NCBI GenBank assembly: GCA_019321725.1
Contig: CM033116.1
Location: 434,001 to 498,000, forward strand
Origin: Paulownia fortunei
Taxonomy: Eukaryota; Streptophyta; Magnoliopsida; Lamiales; Paulowniaceae
Length of the DNA stretch: 64,000 nt
Reading direction: 5' to 3'
Shown here: piece by piece, positions 12,001 through 28,388 of the stretch
How the letters are laid out: each line of letters starts with the position of its first letter
Numbering within the stretch: the stretch's first letter is position 1
Position numbers and translations under genes: made by a program
Notes under the pieces: generated by a model
Database searches by the model: none
What the model saw: only the letters and a program-made list of their open reading frames with translations
Told to the model about the DNA's origin: nothing

Positions 12001-15000
12001 CAAACCTGAGCAATCTGGTTAACTTCATTTATCGAGCTTTTAGATTTAGTAACAGCTTTATAGATGCTGCATATAATAAAAATAGAACTTAGATTAATTG
12101 CAGAAATTTCCATTGCAACATTAAATTTGTGCGAAATGGTAGCATCAATAAGCAATTTGTACTTCAGGCCCCAGATATTGCATTAAGAGTTGGGAGCGAC
12201 TCAATTTTGAACAGTAACTTTATGGTAATAGGAGAAGAAATGGAAACATAAAATATATCCAAGTGGAAAGCCCATATGCTGTAGTATCTCATCTCATCAG
12301 CATCAGAGAGGTCTATGAAATACCTGTAAGGTTCCTTGCACACAGGCCGAACTTCAGTTTTCACAGTCATAAGGTCTAAGAATTGATCATCGTCAATCCT
12401 CTTCATCAAAATTTTGTTTGCCTAATGGAATGAGAAAAGACCAAGAGTAGATGACTAGCTGATCGAGCAAAACCTATAATATAAGCTTAAGGCAAAGTCT
12501 GATCATTTCACAAGTGCGCATCTAGAAAGTAGCTGGCACAGCACAGCGACAGTGTATGCTGAATGATACAGTTAACTAGTACAGTTCCAGTTAATTCACA
12601 GAATAAGCAAAATCACCTCTTTGAGGTCTTTTTCATGTTCTCTATAAAGTTCTGCAACTCTTCTCTTGACCTTAGCATGATCTTGAGGATTTGTGTACAT
12701 AAATGCCAGATTTTCAAGTTCAGACTGCAAGAAGGAAATCGAAAATGAGTATAAAATTCCTCATACACAAACTAAGAGAAAAGGACAAACACAATATAGA
12801 AAGACCACTTCATCATATGAGATGACAAGTGACACATAAAAGGTAAAGAATCAGTTTTAAGTTTCAGGAGAATTGTAGATTAAGGGACAGAAATAAGTAA
12901 TAGTAGAACTTCAAGAGTGGGAGCAAAGTATAAGTTGCAAAAAACAAGTGCTCAGAGTGCCTGCAGAGCACGTAAATGAAAAGAATTGCGTATTATTTTA
13001 CTAGTCAAATTCCTGATTGATTTTCAGATTACTCAATAAGTATATTTATCAAAGTTTTGCACTTCAAAATGGTACAAAAAATTATAGGTCGATAATCAAG
13101 TCCTCAAGGCCCTTAGTGGTATTCATGAATCAATAGATCTTTAATTACAGTGTTCAACTCCTGTGGGCAACTTTGGCGCACTATGGTCTCCAAGAGCCAT
13201 TGGTTGTAAAAAAGTCAATAAAAAGGATCGTACACTGAAACGTGCAACATACAAGAATGCTACAGTTCAAATGCACAATTTTACCAAATTGGACCTTCAA
13301 GCATTAAAGTGCCAACTGAAGTGTGTTTGACTCCCAGGGAGCGAATAGTGGAACAGAGGGGGCAGAACCATTATAACTAGTGGTTTAGGGTAGGAATACA
13401 ATGAAATTACGTGGCAAATGGTTCATGTCTCCATACAAAATCCAGTGCAATAGAACAGACATCTTACGAAATATGTGGATATAAGACTAATGTTACACTG
13501 AATCAAAGATAATGACAAGGAAAGTAAATTTCAATTGGGCAAAACTGATTCAGGAAACTAGCAATATATGCACATTCTATGGCTGTGCTCTTTTTTTTTT
13601 TTTTTTTTTTGGGGGGAAATTATAAATTCAATACGAGTTTAATTATTCGACAAAACAGAAAATTTATAATCATTTAAGTGACCCTAGGCCCCTCTTCAAT
13701 ATTAAATGAGTATAGATACGTAACCTACTCAAGAATGCAAAGTGGCAAATGCTAAATCTAAATATGTTGACGAAGAACACAAAACACATACGTTCAGAAT
13801 ATGTCAGACGGTGTTATATGATCAACAGAGGAGCAAATGGCTTACCTTTATCTGGTAAATTCCAAGCAGTTTTGCCAGAGGAGCAAAAACCTGCAGTGTC
13901 TCCATAGCTATGCTGGACTGTAAATAAAAGATAATACTAAGAATAGGATCAAATATAGAGATTAGCCAAGACAAAACTAAAATAGACGCACCTGCTTATG
14001 TGGAGGCATGTGTGAAAGAGTTCGCATGTTGTGTAATCTGTCAGCCAACTTAACAATTATAACACGGACCTGATACACCATAACTTTCATCATCAGAGGC
14101 CATCATGCAGAGATAATCATTAAAATATGCTTACCAAGTTAAGTGTAAATTACCTCTTCAGTCATGGCCAGAAACATCTGACGGAGGTCATCTGCTTTCA
14201 CATCTTGAACAGAATGATTCTCATCCTTTGACTTGAGTTTCCCAAGTTTAGATACCTGGTTAACATAAATAAATGACAATAGGTATGAAATGCTCAATTA
14301 TGACTGCCGGGTTGCAATAAAACTCAATGGCCAAATTTGAAACTACTTTTTCTACTCTACGACAACGTTAGTTAATTTAATTTGCAAAGACTCATTTTAA
14401 GGAAAAGAAGGGAAGACTTTTATAAGAATTTAAATGTGTGGAACTACCTTTGTCTCCCCTTCCACAATGCGACGTACAGTTGTACCAAAGTTTTCCTCTA
14501 TTCTTTCAAAAGTAACAACATTTGTATCTTCCACTGTATCATGTAACAAACCAGCAGCTATCGACTCCCAATCCAATTCCTGAAATAACGGAAACCAAGT
14601 AAGAGAAATATTTCATTCAAAGAATGTGATAACATGTGAGACATAGCCAAACAGTAAACATTTACTTAACAAGAGAAAACAGCAACAATCTGCATAACTC
14701 ACAAGCTCTCCAAGAATTTGAGCAACTGCAACCGGATGAATAATAAAGGGCTCCCCACTGCGCCTTTTTTGACCATCATGTGCCTCAAAAGCCAACTATA
14801 AAACAACGGAATAAAGCACGCAGGCAAGGTTTCAGAAAGTATCATATATTTAAAATGTAAGTTTCCAAGCATTACATCGACCATGAAAAATGCGCAGCCC
14901 TAAGAAGTAGACAATATGATTGATACAAACTTACATTCAGGGCCTTACGGACCAATTCCAGTTCCTTTGAAGAGAGATATGAGATGCTAGGTTTAAGATC

Positions 15001-16904
15001 CTGAGAGGATAAACAATCAACAATGTAATATCATTAGTATAATTATAATGCTCATTCACAGAATGCAATGAGATGTGCTATAGATGGAATGGCGTCAGCC
15101 CAGGGCATTGACAGTAGGTAATCTGGTCAGTAGTGGGTCTCCCGAAATGATAAACAAGAAAGCCGTTAACAAATATTCTAATACTCTATCTGATGATGCT
15201 TCCCATCAATGTCCGATGTATAGATAGCAATAGGAAGTGCAGTTTTAGTTGCTGCAACAACAGCAGCAGCCATTCGTGGTTCATGAGAAAAATATGGATG
15301 TGGAAAATACAATGAAAACATAAAGAATCATTTTTTTCTGTTGGAGCAGCTGACAGTAGAAATTGGATTAGATCAAACTAATCCTTTCAAGCCGAAACAT
15401 CCCAGAATTGATTTCTAACTATTGGTGAGACTACCTCACCTAAACTAGAACTTGACAAAACTAGTTCCGTTTTTCACCGTCTGCCCCTTGGTTTCACCAA
15501 CAACCTCCGGTAATCTAATTCAATACAAATTTCAGTCTTACTCTTAGGTTTGATGTTTATACCAATTCCCAACATAACAGTCGTTTTTTTATCAAAATAC
15601 CTAATTCACTCTCTTAATTCATCTTCTAGAAATTCTACTCTTAGCACTTCACAACTGTGACCCGTTTCTTCTTCTCTCTTTGTGTCATAAAGCATCCATC
15701 ATTAAAGTTTAATCTCAAACACAATTATTTTACTACAAATATCTAAAATACGGTCACTAGTTCAAGAAAAAAGTTTTATTCCACGTACCTCCCATAAGCT
15801 ATCGGGAGAAACCTCATAAGGTTCTGAAGAAGAAGAAGATGGAGAACAACATAACTTCCATTTGCTGCGAGCAAAATGTGTGATGCTTGAGCTTACAAGC
15901 TTCTGCGAAATGGCAAAACCTGAGGCCTCATATAAGCACCATCCTCCCCAGTTATGAACTTCACATCTCTGGCATAAATTAATGAATGGTTGTCCATATT
16001 AAGGACTGAAGAAAATCCAATAGCTTCTAAGAGAGGAAAATAATCAATAATGGATGTATAAGTCGCAACTACAATAAGAGTACGAATGGTGGATTCTGTA
16101 ATAGATTTCTGCTGTGGGACACATGACTACTATTTCAACTCTTCCCATAATTAAATTATACCCACGAAGAGACATGTGGTCAGAAATGTTAGTACTATAA
16201 ATCCTTCTTACACATTCCTAACATAATATTGGCATTTGACAACATACTTGATCCAACACCTGCAACTGTAAGAGAATTAGCAAATGATAAAAGAAACATA
16301 ATACATTAACCTAACTTGCCGCTTTACAAATATTATTTATTGATAATCATGAAAATCATAGTAAATTCCAGCAAATAAAATCTAGAAAAAATGCTCACAC
16401 AACGGATGCTATTTCTTCTCATAATTCTTCCACATGCCTGAGGAGGATGAGCAGTGCTCGCGAGAAATCCGGTCAGCACTCTCGGGGCTTTTGAAGCACA
16501 CGACAGCATGCCATAATCATATTTTCCACTCACGTCCCCTTTCCAAAACTTACATATATTCACGCATTCTACAGACACTGCCAAAAATTCAGAAAACGAA
16601 AATAATAATAAAAATCCTCAATCAAACAAGCTCCAAGCACATCACGGCTTTCTTAAATTCAACAAAGTCCAACAAATCAACTAAATCACACTGATTTAAA
16701 GTAAATAACAACAGTTTCACACAGCCAAAAATTCGGGAAAAACCAAAAAAAAATGCAAATAACTTTTCTAAAACAAAAATACCAAGAAAAAAAAAAATGA
16801 ACTCGCTCACACAAAATTAAAGTAAACAACAACGTCTTCATCATAACTATACAAATCACATAACAATCGACAAAATCACCTGACATTGAAGACGCAGAAG
16901 CCAT
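9001..16904 (-). CDS. RSH1: RelA/SpoT homolog 1, chloroplastic (p)ppGpp enzyme
   Basis: Plastid stringent-response protein, 881 residues in 24 exons, minus strand: 16904-16880, 16577-16399, 15968-15789, 15000-14935, 14795-14703, 14579-14448, 14255-14154, 14069-13992, 13917-13846, 12724-12617, 12421-12324, 12066-12006, 11921-11859, 11790-11734, 11635-11534, 11370-11212, 11091-10960, 10884-10798, 10693-10622, 10275-10189, 10057-9601, 9441-9380, 9257-9189, 9105-9001. The N-terminus ([17 protein letters not shown]) fits a transit peptide. The HD hydrolase domain shows IIHP (about residue 170) and [10 protein letters not shown] (HD at 194-195). The synthetase region has [14 protein letters not shown] and [10 protein letters not shown]; a TGS domain ([10 protein letters not shown] to about 622) and a C-terminal ACT domain follow. 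At the synthetase nucleotide site, the position before YSIY that is Gly in active Rel enzymes is Pro371 ([11 protein letters not shown]), so synthetase activity is unlikely; it is probably a ppGpp hydrolase, as reported for Arabidopsis RSH1. The intron at 10885-10959 is GC-AG. All frames join. Confidence 0.95.
10885..10959 (-). other. GC-AG intron of RSH1
   Basis: The exon ends GGA GAG and is followed by GCAAGA; the acceptor is CTACAG. The splice joins TPRGE to IKNLPKG, continuous in the RSH1 family TGS domain. No GT donor in the area would keep the protein intact. Confidence 0.85.
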
Positions 16905-17152
16905 TTTTAATCCGAAGCATCGGTAAGAAAACTAGGCATTCAAACACAAACTAAAGCACAGCTTTCCAACAGAAATCACATAAGCCGATTCCAAAGCTGA
17001 ATTAATAGAACACGCAAACTGTGTGTTTGTGTGCCGAGAATAAAAAGTATTTCTGTTCAAAACAATTTGTAATTCTCCAATTCATGGCAAAGTTGGAGAG
17101 GATGTAGATTGAAGGAAGGTAGTGAAAATAATGAGATAATCAAGAGGGAGTA

Positions 17153-17168
17153 GGGGGGGGGGGGGGGG
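17153..17168. repeat. Homopolymer G16 tract
   Basis: Sixteen consecutive G lie about 250 bases upstream of the RSH1 start codon, probably in the leader or core promoter. Length is likely unstable or miscounted in the assembly. Confidence 0.8.
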
Positions 17169-17392
17169 TGCGACATGGAGCCGGGGAGGGATAGAATGGA
17201 TTTTTAGTCGAGGCCACACAAATGCCGTATCATAAAGATATTTTTCTTCTTTTTTTCGGTTTGATTTCTTTCGTGGCTTTAATTTTATTATACAGTGTTT
17301 TATAGGTGGAAAATTAGGGTGTGGTTTAAGTGGATCATGTTAGGCTGACCCTGCTGAGTGAATGGGGTTATACGTCGTCAACGTCAAAATAC

Positions 17393-17402
17393 GACACGTG
17401 GC
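17393..17402. promoter_or_regulatory. G-box / ABRE-like element upstream of RSH1
   Basis: The core GACACGTGGC lies about 490 bases upstream of the RSH1 start codon. CACGTG elements bind bZIP and bHLH factors and, in the ACGTGGC context, serve as abscisic-acid response elements. Role here is inferred from position only. Confidence 0.4.
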
Positions 17403-18958
17403 ACTTAATTCTTAGAAGTAAATGCACCTACACTCGAAATAAGAGATTTTGGATTGAAGACACAGTTTTTTAGCTGATAATTAATAATTGAAAATACTCT
17501 TTCAAATATTATTATATTATTATCATGTGTTCTATATTTTTTGTAAAGACAATTAGTACATAAATTTTCTTTAAATTAAAAAATGGTTGTTGCATATGAC
17601 TTCTTTTATCTATTCACCGTTTAAACCAATATTATAAATGTCCCGTGCAATAGTCGTATGAAATAATTATTCATGCATTTATTATTTGTGATTATTTTAT
17701 GAAATTATAGTGCACTTTTCTTATGCAAGCGAGCAGCGGTGTGTTTCATACCTCCCCATAGTATCTTAACCACAGCGTAAAACCTTAGCAAGTTCAAAAA
17801 AGATTTTTTGACCCAATATCATTAATTTATGACTTTGAACACTTTAGTTTCACTTTTAAAATACGTATATTTTAGGACCATCAAGTAATTAAACTGAGGG
17901 TACTATAATTCAACAAAACAAATTGGTGATGGCCATTGACAAGACAGCATACCAAAGTGTTTGAGGCTATTAAACGTGGATTTTTTTATTTTTTATTTAT
18001 ATATATATGGAGGCTATTAAACGGGATTCCGGACAAGTAATGAAAAGTAAGTGGTGGTCTGCTGCGCCAATATTTTAGGTGGCTTAAATGCATCAATTTA
18101 AATTTTAAATTCGAAGTCTGCCCTATAGTATCAATTAAAAGCTTGAGAAAGAACATTCGTGTAAGTAACAAATTTTCAATTTCAAAATCAATAATCATCT
18201 TCTGTTACAATTGATATTTATTTTCTATTATAATACAATCAATATACTGAATGATAATAAAATATATATTGATAATATTATAATAAAAAATATAATAAAC
18301 AAAATCAATTAACAAGGAAGGAGGCAAGAAAAATGAACCATGCTTTAACAATTACAAACACAAAATTCTTGAACTCTATGTTGAACATAAAGGGATTTTA
18401 TATACAATGAAATTATTTTTATGTACTAAATCTGTTGACAAAAGTTGCCAAAGAAAAAGTAAATAAAGATAATTGTCTAATTAAGCAGCTGGTCTATCAA
18501 TCTTATTGGCTAAAAACCTAAGAAATAACAAGGAAAAAATGGAGGGAAAAAAACGAAAAAGAAAGGTGGGTTTAGATGCATGGAATTCAATTATTCAAGG
18601 CATATTCCTATTTCATTTCTGCATGAAAAGCAATAATAAGAAGAGTCCAAAAGTGAAGGTGAAAAAGTGTTGAAGGAAATGTCTTCTCTCCATCAATTTG
18701 GACAAGACAAGAATATACCTCCTCTAAGAGAAGGCATCCGGCTTGTGCTCAAAGGAATAGTCTACACACTCTTACCAGGTGACTGAAAATATCCTATACT
18801 GCACATGTCCATAAAATATATAAACCACCTTTTCGGCGTGTATATTACTCCATTTTCATAGAAATTCTTTGCGTGTGCATGAAAAAAACAAACAATTAAC
18901 CAGTAAAATATGCAATTCTTTGGTAAGTTTTGAGATATCCCACATGGTCCGTTAATTA

Positions 18959-19361
18959 AGGTTTTGTTTGGTTTCATTTTATTCTAGTTTTTTATTTTTT
19001 TAAAAAAATAAAATGTATTTGTTTTTATATTTTTTGAAAATAGTATTTTTATTTCTCTAAAAATATCATTCTTTTATTACAAATTTAAATAAACATATAA
19101 CATATTATACTTCTACTAACTATAACAAGATAATATTGATAAAATATTTATAGTTGAAAATATATATCACTAATTATAAGAAATAATAATAACCAGATAT
19201 TTATAATAAAAAAAATCACACGAAATACATTACATCATTTATTATTAACAAAATATTCAAACTCATTTTCATTGTCCATATATTCTCCAATCTCACTACT
19301 AAATTATATTCTCTCAAAATAATTTTCTCAAAACAATCAAAAATAAAACCAAACAAAGCCT
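18959..19361. mobile_element. MITE-like element with terminal inverted repeats
   Basis: The left end AGGTTTTGTTTGGTTTCATTTT and the complement of the right end, AGGCTTTGTTTGGTTTTATTTT, match over 22 bases with 2 differences. The roughly 400-bp interior is AT-rich and noncoding. I see no clear target-site duplication, so superfamily is not assigned. Confidence 0.6.
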
Positions 19362-19614
19362 AAGATGAATATATCATAATTATTTTATTTAATTAAACAT
19401 GCACGGTGATATTTTTTTAGAACTGTGCAATACTTAATTTAGTACGAGGATCACAATTGCCAAACCTTAATTTAATTATTTTAACAAAAGATATGAAAAG
19501 CAAAATTATTTTCCAGCTATATATTATGTTTTCTTTTTCAATTTTTTCAAAAAGAAAAAAAAAAAGAACTTCTAATTCTGCTATTTGACGATGAATAGCG
19601 ATGAAAAAAAAAAT

Positions 19615-21913
19615 CTATACACATCTAATGGGGCCGGCGGGGTTGAGTTTTCCTCTGACGAAGAACTTGGCATTGGAACATGAAGATCTTAGAGGGCCAA
19701 TAGGACCGAAGGGTCTCAAATCAATGTCTGCCAATTCAACGCCTTCACAAGGGAATATGGAACTGCAATTCAGAGAAACTGAAACTGGTGAAACTGAGCT
19801 GCCCCTTATGTTTCTGAAGTGAACATCACTGAGCTTCACCCTGGATTGCTGGAAGAAATTTTCAAAAAAATAAATAAAAAAAGGTGAAAAGAGCATAATA
19901 AATTAGCTATTTACAGATTTAATTAGCACATGAAGTGAACCCATATTTTATTTTTTACCTCACGCTTTCTCTTGGAGTCATAATGCTGATCAATAATAAT
20001 GGGATTTCTAACTTGATTCATCACAATATCTTGAAAATAAATGCCGGTAGCGATGATCTGGGGAGATGCGTGGTAGGTTTTGATTCTTGCACCGTTTGTT
20101 GTCCCTGTGATTGTGCAGTTAATTATGGTGACCCCTTTCACATTTGTTTCGTCGGGGCGCTTTCCCAGGCTCCCAACACTAGCATAAAAGAAAAAATGCC
20201 AGAGCCAAAGAATTAGAGATTATGATCTATAAGCATTTTTTATCCACAAAATCCAATATAAAATGATTTAACACTCTACACTTTATATGATAAGAGCTGA
20301 GAGGCAAATTAGTTTGAAGGGCAGTGCAATTTACATCAATATAAGGAGAAAATGGTTAGTTGTCTCCTTCATTTACTCAAGGTTAAACATTTAACACACA
20401 TATTTCCTATCCCTCAACAGTCCAGTAGATGCAACACATATTCATGCATAAAATGTTAAGTGGGATTGAGCTTTTTGGTACCGCCAAATCAGGTTAGAAA
20501 CTAGTATTTTTAGTTATCAATTTACCCTTAAGAGTCTCTACCCTCGGACTCAAAGAAGAAATTGCTTCACAAAATTCTTTTTGTGTAGTTTAAATGTCTC
20601 CTACATCTTTCTAAAAATATCTACAAAAAACAGACATTATTAAACAAAGACCAAAATTACTTCCTAACCATTACTTTTGATATTAAAAATGTGGAAATTT
20701 TCACTTTTTATGAAGGGTCAACCAAGAAAAATGAAACAAAAGGAATTGTTTCATGGAAGCAGGTACCTGAGGCCATGTCCAGGGCCACAGGTAACTCTGG
20801 CGATGAGAATGTTTTGGGTGCCATGACCAACAGAAACGCAGTCGTCGCCTGTTCCGATTATGGAGTCGGTGATGTTAACATTTACAGCACTGCTCAAGTG
20901 GATCCCGTCGGTGTTTGGGCTCTTTCCAGGGGCGCTGATTTTGAGGTTCCAGATAGCGATGTTGCTACTGTCCGTCACCTTAAGGTGGAAACCCATGCTG
21001 TCCACGAAATTCAGGTTGTTAACTCGCGCGTTTAGCACTGTCTGGAGGACAAGAGACTGCGAGAGCATGCACCAAAAACAACAATCTAGAGCTTCAGAAA
21101 GAATTATTAGAAATTGTTGATTGTTAATTATGATTAAGGACTTAAAGATGGAAAAGCCAAGGAAGATTATAACTATATAGTTAACCATGAATATTGTTTG
21201 TTAATTAACAATATTAATTATGATGTCCGAACCTATCATAAATGTCTATCCTGAACAGCGCCATTAAAATTCCAAATTATTAAATGAGTGGAGACATTGA
21301 GTTCGGAGGCTAACTTACGACAGCAAGAGCAGGGCCATCCTTACTGTTGCCATACTTCCAGGACTCCTGTCCGCGGCCATTGAAGGTTCCACCACCTGTA
21401 ATGACGACGCCTTCGACTTTTTCCACCTGGATCCAAGCGCCACTCGAGTAGACGCTGAGATCATCGTATGCCAACAGATTGCCCTGGATTTCGATGGTTA
21501 CGGGTTTCCTAGCAGTACAGGGCCCGGCAAATATAACCTCCCCAGCCACGAATTGCCCACGGGGGATCAAAAGCTTTGCTGCTCCCTTTGAGTCGCACGC
21601 TGCTCTCCAAGCCCTAACCAACGCCTTTGAATTTGATTTTAAATAACAACATTGATTAGTCTGTACTCGATAGGAATAGAAAACTATAATTGTGATATAG
21701 AGTGCAAGATACAACACAAACTCTCACCATTGCATTGTCGGTTCTTCCATCAGCTTTAGCCCCAAACTTGGTAACATCAAAAACTGCCTCACCAAATAGG
21801 CCACGCCGGGCATGGAGGGGGTTGCATTGGACCCCATTGATCGTAAGCAAGCAGGCTATGCCAAACACGAGGCATGCCTTGATGATCCCGCGACCTCCTC
21901 CAGGATTTGCCAT
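19615..21913 (-). CDS. Polygalacturonase, glycoside hydrolase family 28
   Basis: Secreted pectinase hydrolysing alpha-1,4-galacturonosyl bonds in homogalacturonan of the cell wall. Five exons on the minus strand, 21913-21728, 21624-21319, 21056-20767, 20178-19959 and 19848-19615, give 411 residues. A signal peptide spans about residues 1-30 (hydrophobic CLVFGIACLLTI). The mature protein starts with the usual VFDVTKFGAKADGRTDN. All four GH28 hallmarks are present: NTDG (about 212-215), GDDC (234-237), GHG (257-259) and RIK (292-294), so catalytic Asp and His residues are intact. It resembles plant exo-polygalacturonases more than fruit endo-enzymes, but exo or endo action cannot be settled by reading. 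All introns are GT-AG and in phase. The next gene along is a GH9 glucanase in the same direction, 3.8 kb upstream. Confidence 0.93.
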
Positions 21914-23098
21914 AACGCAACCTTAAAAGACAGTTTTTTGTTTAGTATGAAGTTAATTTGGTTTGTTTTTCCAGATGCTAATAGCATGTGAATACGAGTG
22001 CCGGCCATCCGTAGTGTTTTTATGTACGCATTGCCTATCGCACGTTCTATCTCCCTTAATTTCTATGATTCAAAATTACTCTTCCTTGTTGTTCATCTAT
22101 TCATTCGTGATCATAATTCAAATGCAGCGATATATTTGGTTAATTTAATTGACTTGTTTTCTCCAATTTGAAATGTGGGTTTTCTTACTGTTTTTAGCCA
22201 TGATATTTAATCCAACGGAGTACATTTTTCACATACACCCTAAAAGTGAAATGCATTAACTCACCGTGCCTTTGAGTTGGGTTTGCTATAGAAAGTTCTT
22301 TTCAAAAGATACATCCTACAAGTCTTAGGAGCTTACACAATTTTTTCGCTAGTTTTTCGGTCTACGTTCTTATTCAATATTTCAAATATGAAATTAATAT
22401 CTCTTCCAATTTTTATTTATTGATTGGACACTCGTCTCACGGAAAGGTGGTGGATGACAAATTTTAACACCTCATAAGGAGTCTTCGCTGAGGTGCATAC
22501 CTTAGGGCACATAGATGAAACACCTCTTGATATTTACTCTATATATAATTTCATTGTTACTATTATATTGGTTATGACTTATGAATACTGCTATGTTTGG
22601 AGTCATTTTTATTTTTATTTCTATTTTTTGAATATATTTGAAAAGATTCCTTAAGGAATTAAATTAGTGAATTGCAAAGTTTGATTAATTGAGTCAGGTG
22701 AACTTGATATTTTATTTTGAAAAAACAAATGTAGTTTACTTGTATTGATATAATAAATAAAAGTATTTTTTGAAAATGAGGTGTAAGCTTTAAAGACGTG
22801 TGCTTTGAAAATAAGATTATTTTTCAAAAAATATTGGAAGAAATCAAACATAAGATATACTTTTTTATTTTTCCAATTCTTTGTGATGTTTTGGGGTAGC
22901 TATCACGCAAGTTGTTCGGCATGGGCCAATCCATCTTGCCACCTGGAAACCGAAACTTGGCCCAATCAGCGAATTGATCCAATTTGATCTGGGAATAATA
23001 TGGGCTCCGCTTATATGATTCATTCATTTATTCCATAATATACATGTTAAGTTGTTCGATCATGTAGCGAAAGAAGTCTCCCCTCCATAAACCCAACA

Positions 23099-23116
23099 CC
23101 CCCCCCCCCCCCCCCC
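23099..23116. repeat. Homopolymer C18 tract
   Basis: Eighteen consecutive C, followed by AACCCC and then (ATAA)n and (GA)n low-complexity DNA. Confidence 0.85.
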
Positions 23117-24385
23117 AACCCCAAATTATAAATAAATAAATAATAAGAGAGAGAGAGAAAAAAAAAAAGAAAAAAGAAAAACACCTTTACCTTTGAATTT
23201 CAATCCCTTCACGAAGTCAAACATTCAACATTTCAACTTTTCAATAATTTGCTTAATTATATTTAAATATGTTGATTTTATTTTGGGCTACTGACTGAAT
23301 GTTTTTCATTTTTAATTGAAGGGATATTCTGCTGTTTTTTATTAACAAATAATCTATCACGTTAAAAAAGTTAATCAACTTGTCCCTTAACCTCTCCAAA
23401 ATTGTAGAATGAAAATGTCTGAAGTTTTACAAATTTGATGAGTTATTAGTAAACGATGTTGATTTTTGAAGTTTCATTAATTCAAAATGGGTCTTGATGG
23501 GCTTAATAACTGTCTAGGCCCAATTACTTGACTAAGATTATAAGTCTCAACTATATACTCAGACTCAGTTTGATGGGCCTGGGTCCATCGAGCACATGCA
23601 CTCTACCATATAAAAGTCATTATTTTAGTCAACATCTATAAACATAATTTTTCTGTTAATTTAAATGTACATTATTTATTTTAGTATTTTACAGCATTAT
23701 GTTCTGTCTTATTCATTTTTTATATGGTTCGGACTTAAACGTCGGAAATGTAAATAAAAACCCACTCAAAAATTAAATCATTGTGGAAATTTTAAATATT
23801 TGAAATTATTCCAAGTCAAGGCTTGCAACAAAATTAATTGGCAAATGTCATAATTCTGTCATCAAGTATTCAAATCTTCTCTAGGATTACTTGATTATCT
23901 TTAAATCCTCTGAAATTGCACGCCTCATATTTGTAAAGAATGACTATTGGTGGCGTGGCTACTTGGATTGCCACACTACTTCTCACAAAAAGATTACGGG
24001 TTTGAATTTATTTACGATAATAATTTATTAGTCATTTCTATGGTGAACGACTTAATCACGCAAGATTTGTGATGGGTTGATTGAATGGATTCAGTTTTTC
24101 CCTTTTTTTATTTATCTATCGAAAAATATTTTGGTAAAAGTATGTTATTTTCTCAGCTTAGGGCCCAAGCCCGATATCGTAGTCCAAATGTCGAGGCAAC
24201 TTCTGACACAGTGCAGTTATGCAGCTTTTGACCACGTGCCTCACCATTAGCCCCGCACCACATCACATGACACAGGTGCATACCCATTACCCCGCCCAAT
24301 TCTTTACTTCCTTGGAGTCCAACGGTCAAACATTGGGCCCCCAACTCAACGGTTAAAATATACTACGCCCTTTTCTCATAAAATT

Positions 24386-24720
24386 AACGTTATGTTTGGT
24401 TTTATTTTCTTTCTTTCTTTAGAGATAATGACATATTTGTCATTTGTATTTTTAATAAGGATATTTTTTATTTTTTCAAAATATTAGTTATTTATTATAA
24501 TATTTAAATAAATTTATATCCCACTATATTCTTATTAATTACAATAAAATAATATTCAAGAGACATCTATATTTAAAAATATTTTTCACTAATCACAAAC
24601 TTATATTGAAAATATATTTCAAAATATATTACATCAGTTTTCCAAATAAAAATATCAAATACATATTCTTTGTACATTCTACTAAATATAGCATAAAATT
24701 TTCATTTAAATTATTGAAAA
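24386..24720. mobile_element. Possible diverged relative of the 18959-19361 MITE
   Basis: It starts with TTATGTTTGGTTTTATTTTC, like the other element's end, and its AT-rich interior shares short blocks in the same order, such as ACATTACATCA. No right-hand inverted repeat was recognised, so it may be truncated. Confidence 0.35.
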
Positions 24721-25694
24721 TTACTGAAAAAGTAAAAATTTAGAATAAAATTTATGTCATATGGATTAATTGTATTAAGTTATTATTTTAAATAAAAAGT
24801 ATATTTAAAAATAAAATTTATTTCAAGATGTATGAAAAAAAAAATGAATTAATTTTAGAATTGAGAGAACACTACTTTTATTTTTGGCTCCAGCTCTCTG
24901 TCGTTGTCCAGTTTACCCGCCTGAACAAATTGTCCACAATTTATCATGCAGCTTAGTCACTAGTTTATCAATTAATTAAGATTGACTTATATCTAATTCT
25001 AAACCCACATTGTTGTTTCACTAATTATCATTACATTTTATTTGTGTTTCCAGCCATGGAATATATTCCCGAATTCTTGCAATTTCGAGACCTTCTAGTA
25101 TAATAATCTATCTATCCAAAACCATTGCTCATTTTATTACAAGATATTTAAATCTTATGTTAATACTCCCTCAATTACTTGTTATTAGCAGTATGCAGCT
25201 AAAAAATCTCAGGCCTAGTAGTATTAAAATCTGTTAATTAATTTAAAGCAGCAGTAGAGGACACGTTACAAGTCCCAAAGCGGGAAAAAAAGAAAAAAAA
25301 AAAACATACCGAAAGGCAGTTCAATGGCCCAATGCCATTACAGCTCTTGAGCCATCGCAGTCAATGCGCCGTTTAGGGCACGAAAGTCCGCATTCATTCA
25401 TTCCAGACAAGTCTTGCTCTGCGAACTGTTTCATTAAACATTTTTAAATATATTAAGTATTTAGACAGGGCAAAGTGTGCAGACCAGTTTATGGCTCGAG
25501 CCCAATATTTTGTCTCGGCCACTGCACCCCGCCAACGACACACTTTAAGTTACAATTAGTACTAAATTAACATATTGGTAATGAAGATGAAAATAAAAGT
25601 TGGAGCCAAACCCCTAATAAACATATGTTTTGGCCCTTAAGAAAAAAGATAAAAGATAAAAACAGACTAGTGATATGAAAATCTTCATGAGTTT

Positions 25695-28388
<2,694 letters not shown>

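Larger units (their letters stand above)
16905..19614. other. Intergenic region between RSH1 and the polygalacturonase
   Basis: It contains the RSH1 leader and promoter (16905 to about 17450, including a G tract and a G-box), then very AT-rich DNA with a MITE-like element at 18959-19361. No other gene was recognised. Confidence 0.55.
21914..25694. other. Intergenic region, no gene recognised
   Basis: Mostly AT-rich. GC-richer islands lie at about 22890-23030, 24160-24360 (with CACGTG and TTGACC-type motifs) and 25300-25530, but none holds a recognisable gene. A C18 tract and a MITE-like relative are listed separately. The start belongs to the polygalacturonase promoter. Confidence 0.5.

Noticed and set aside
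22824..23027. Minus-strand open frame in a GC-richer island
   Set aside because: It has a fair residue mix but no recognisable domain, start context or splice partners; a chance frame is more likely.
24153..24344. GC-richer island with a minus-strand frame and CACGTG/TTGACC motifs
   Set aside because: The frame resembles nothing known and no gene lies close enough to assign the motifs to a promoter.
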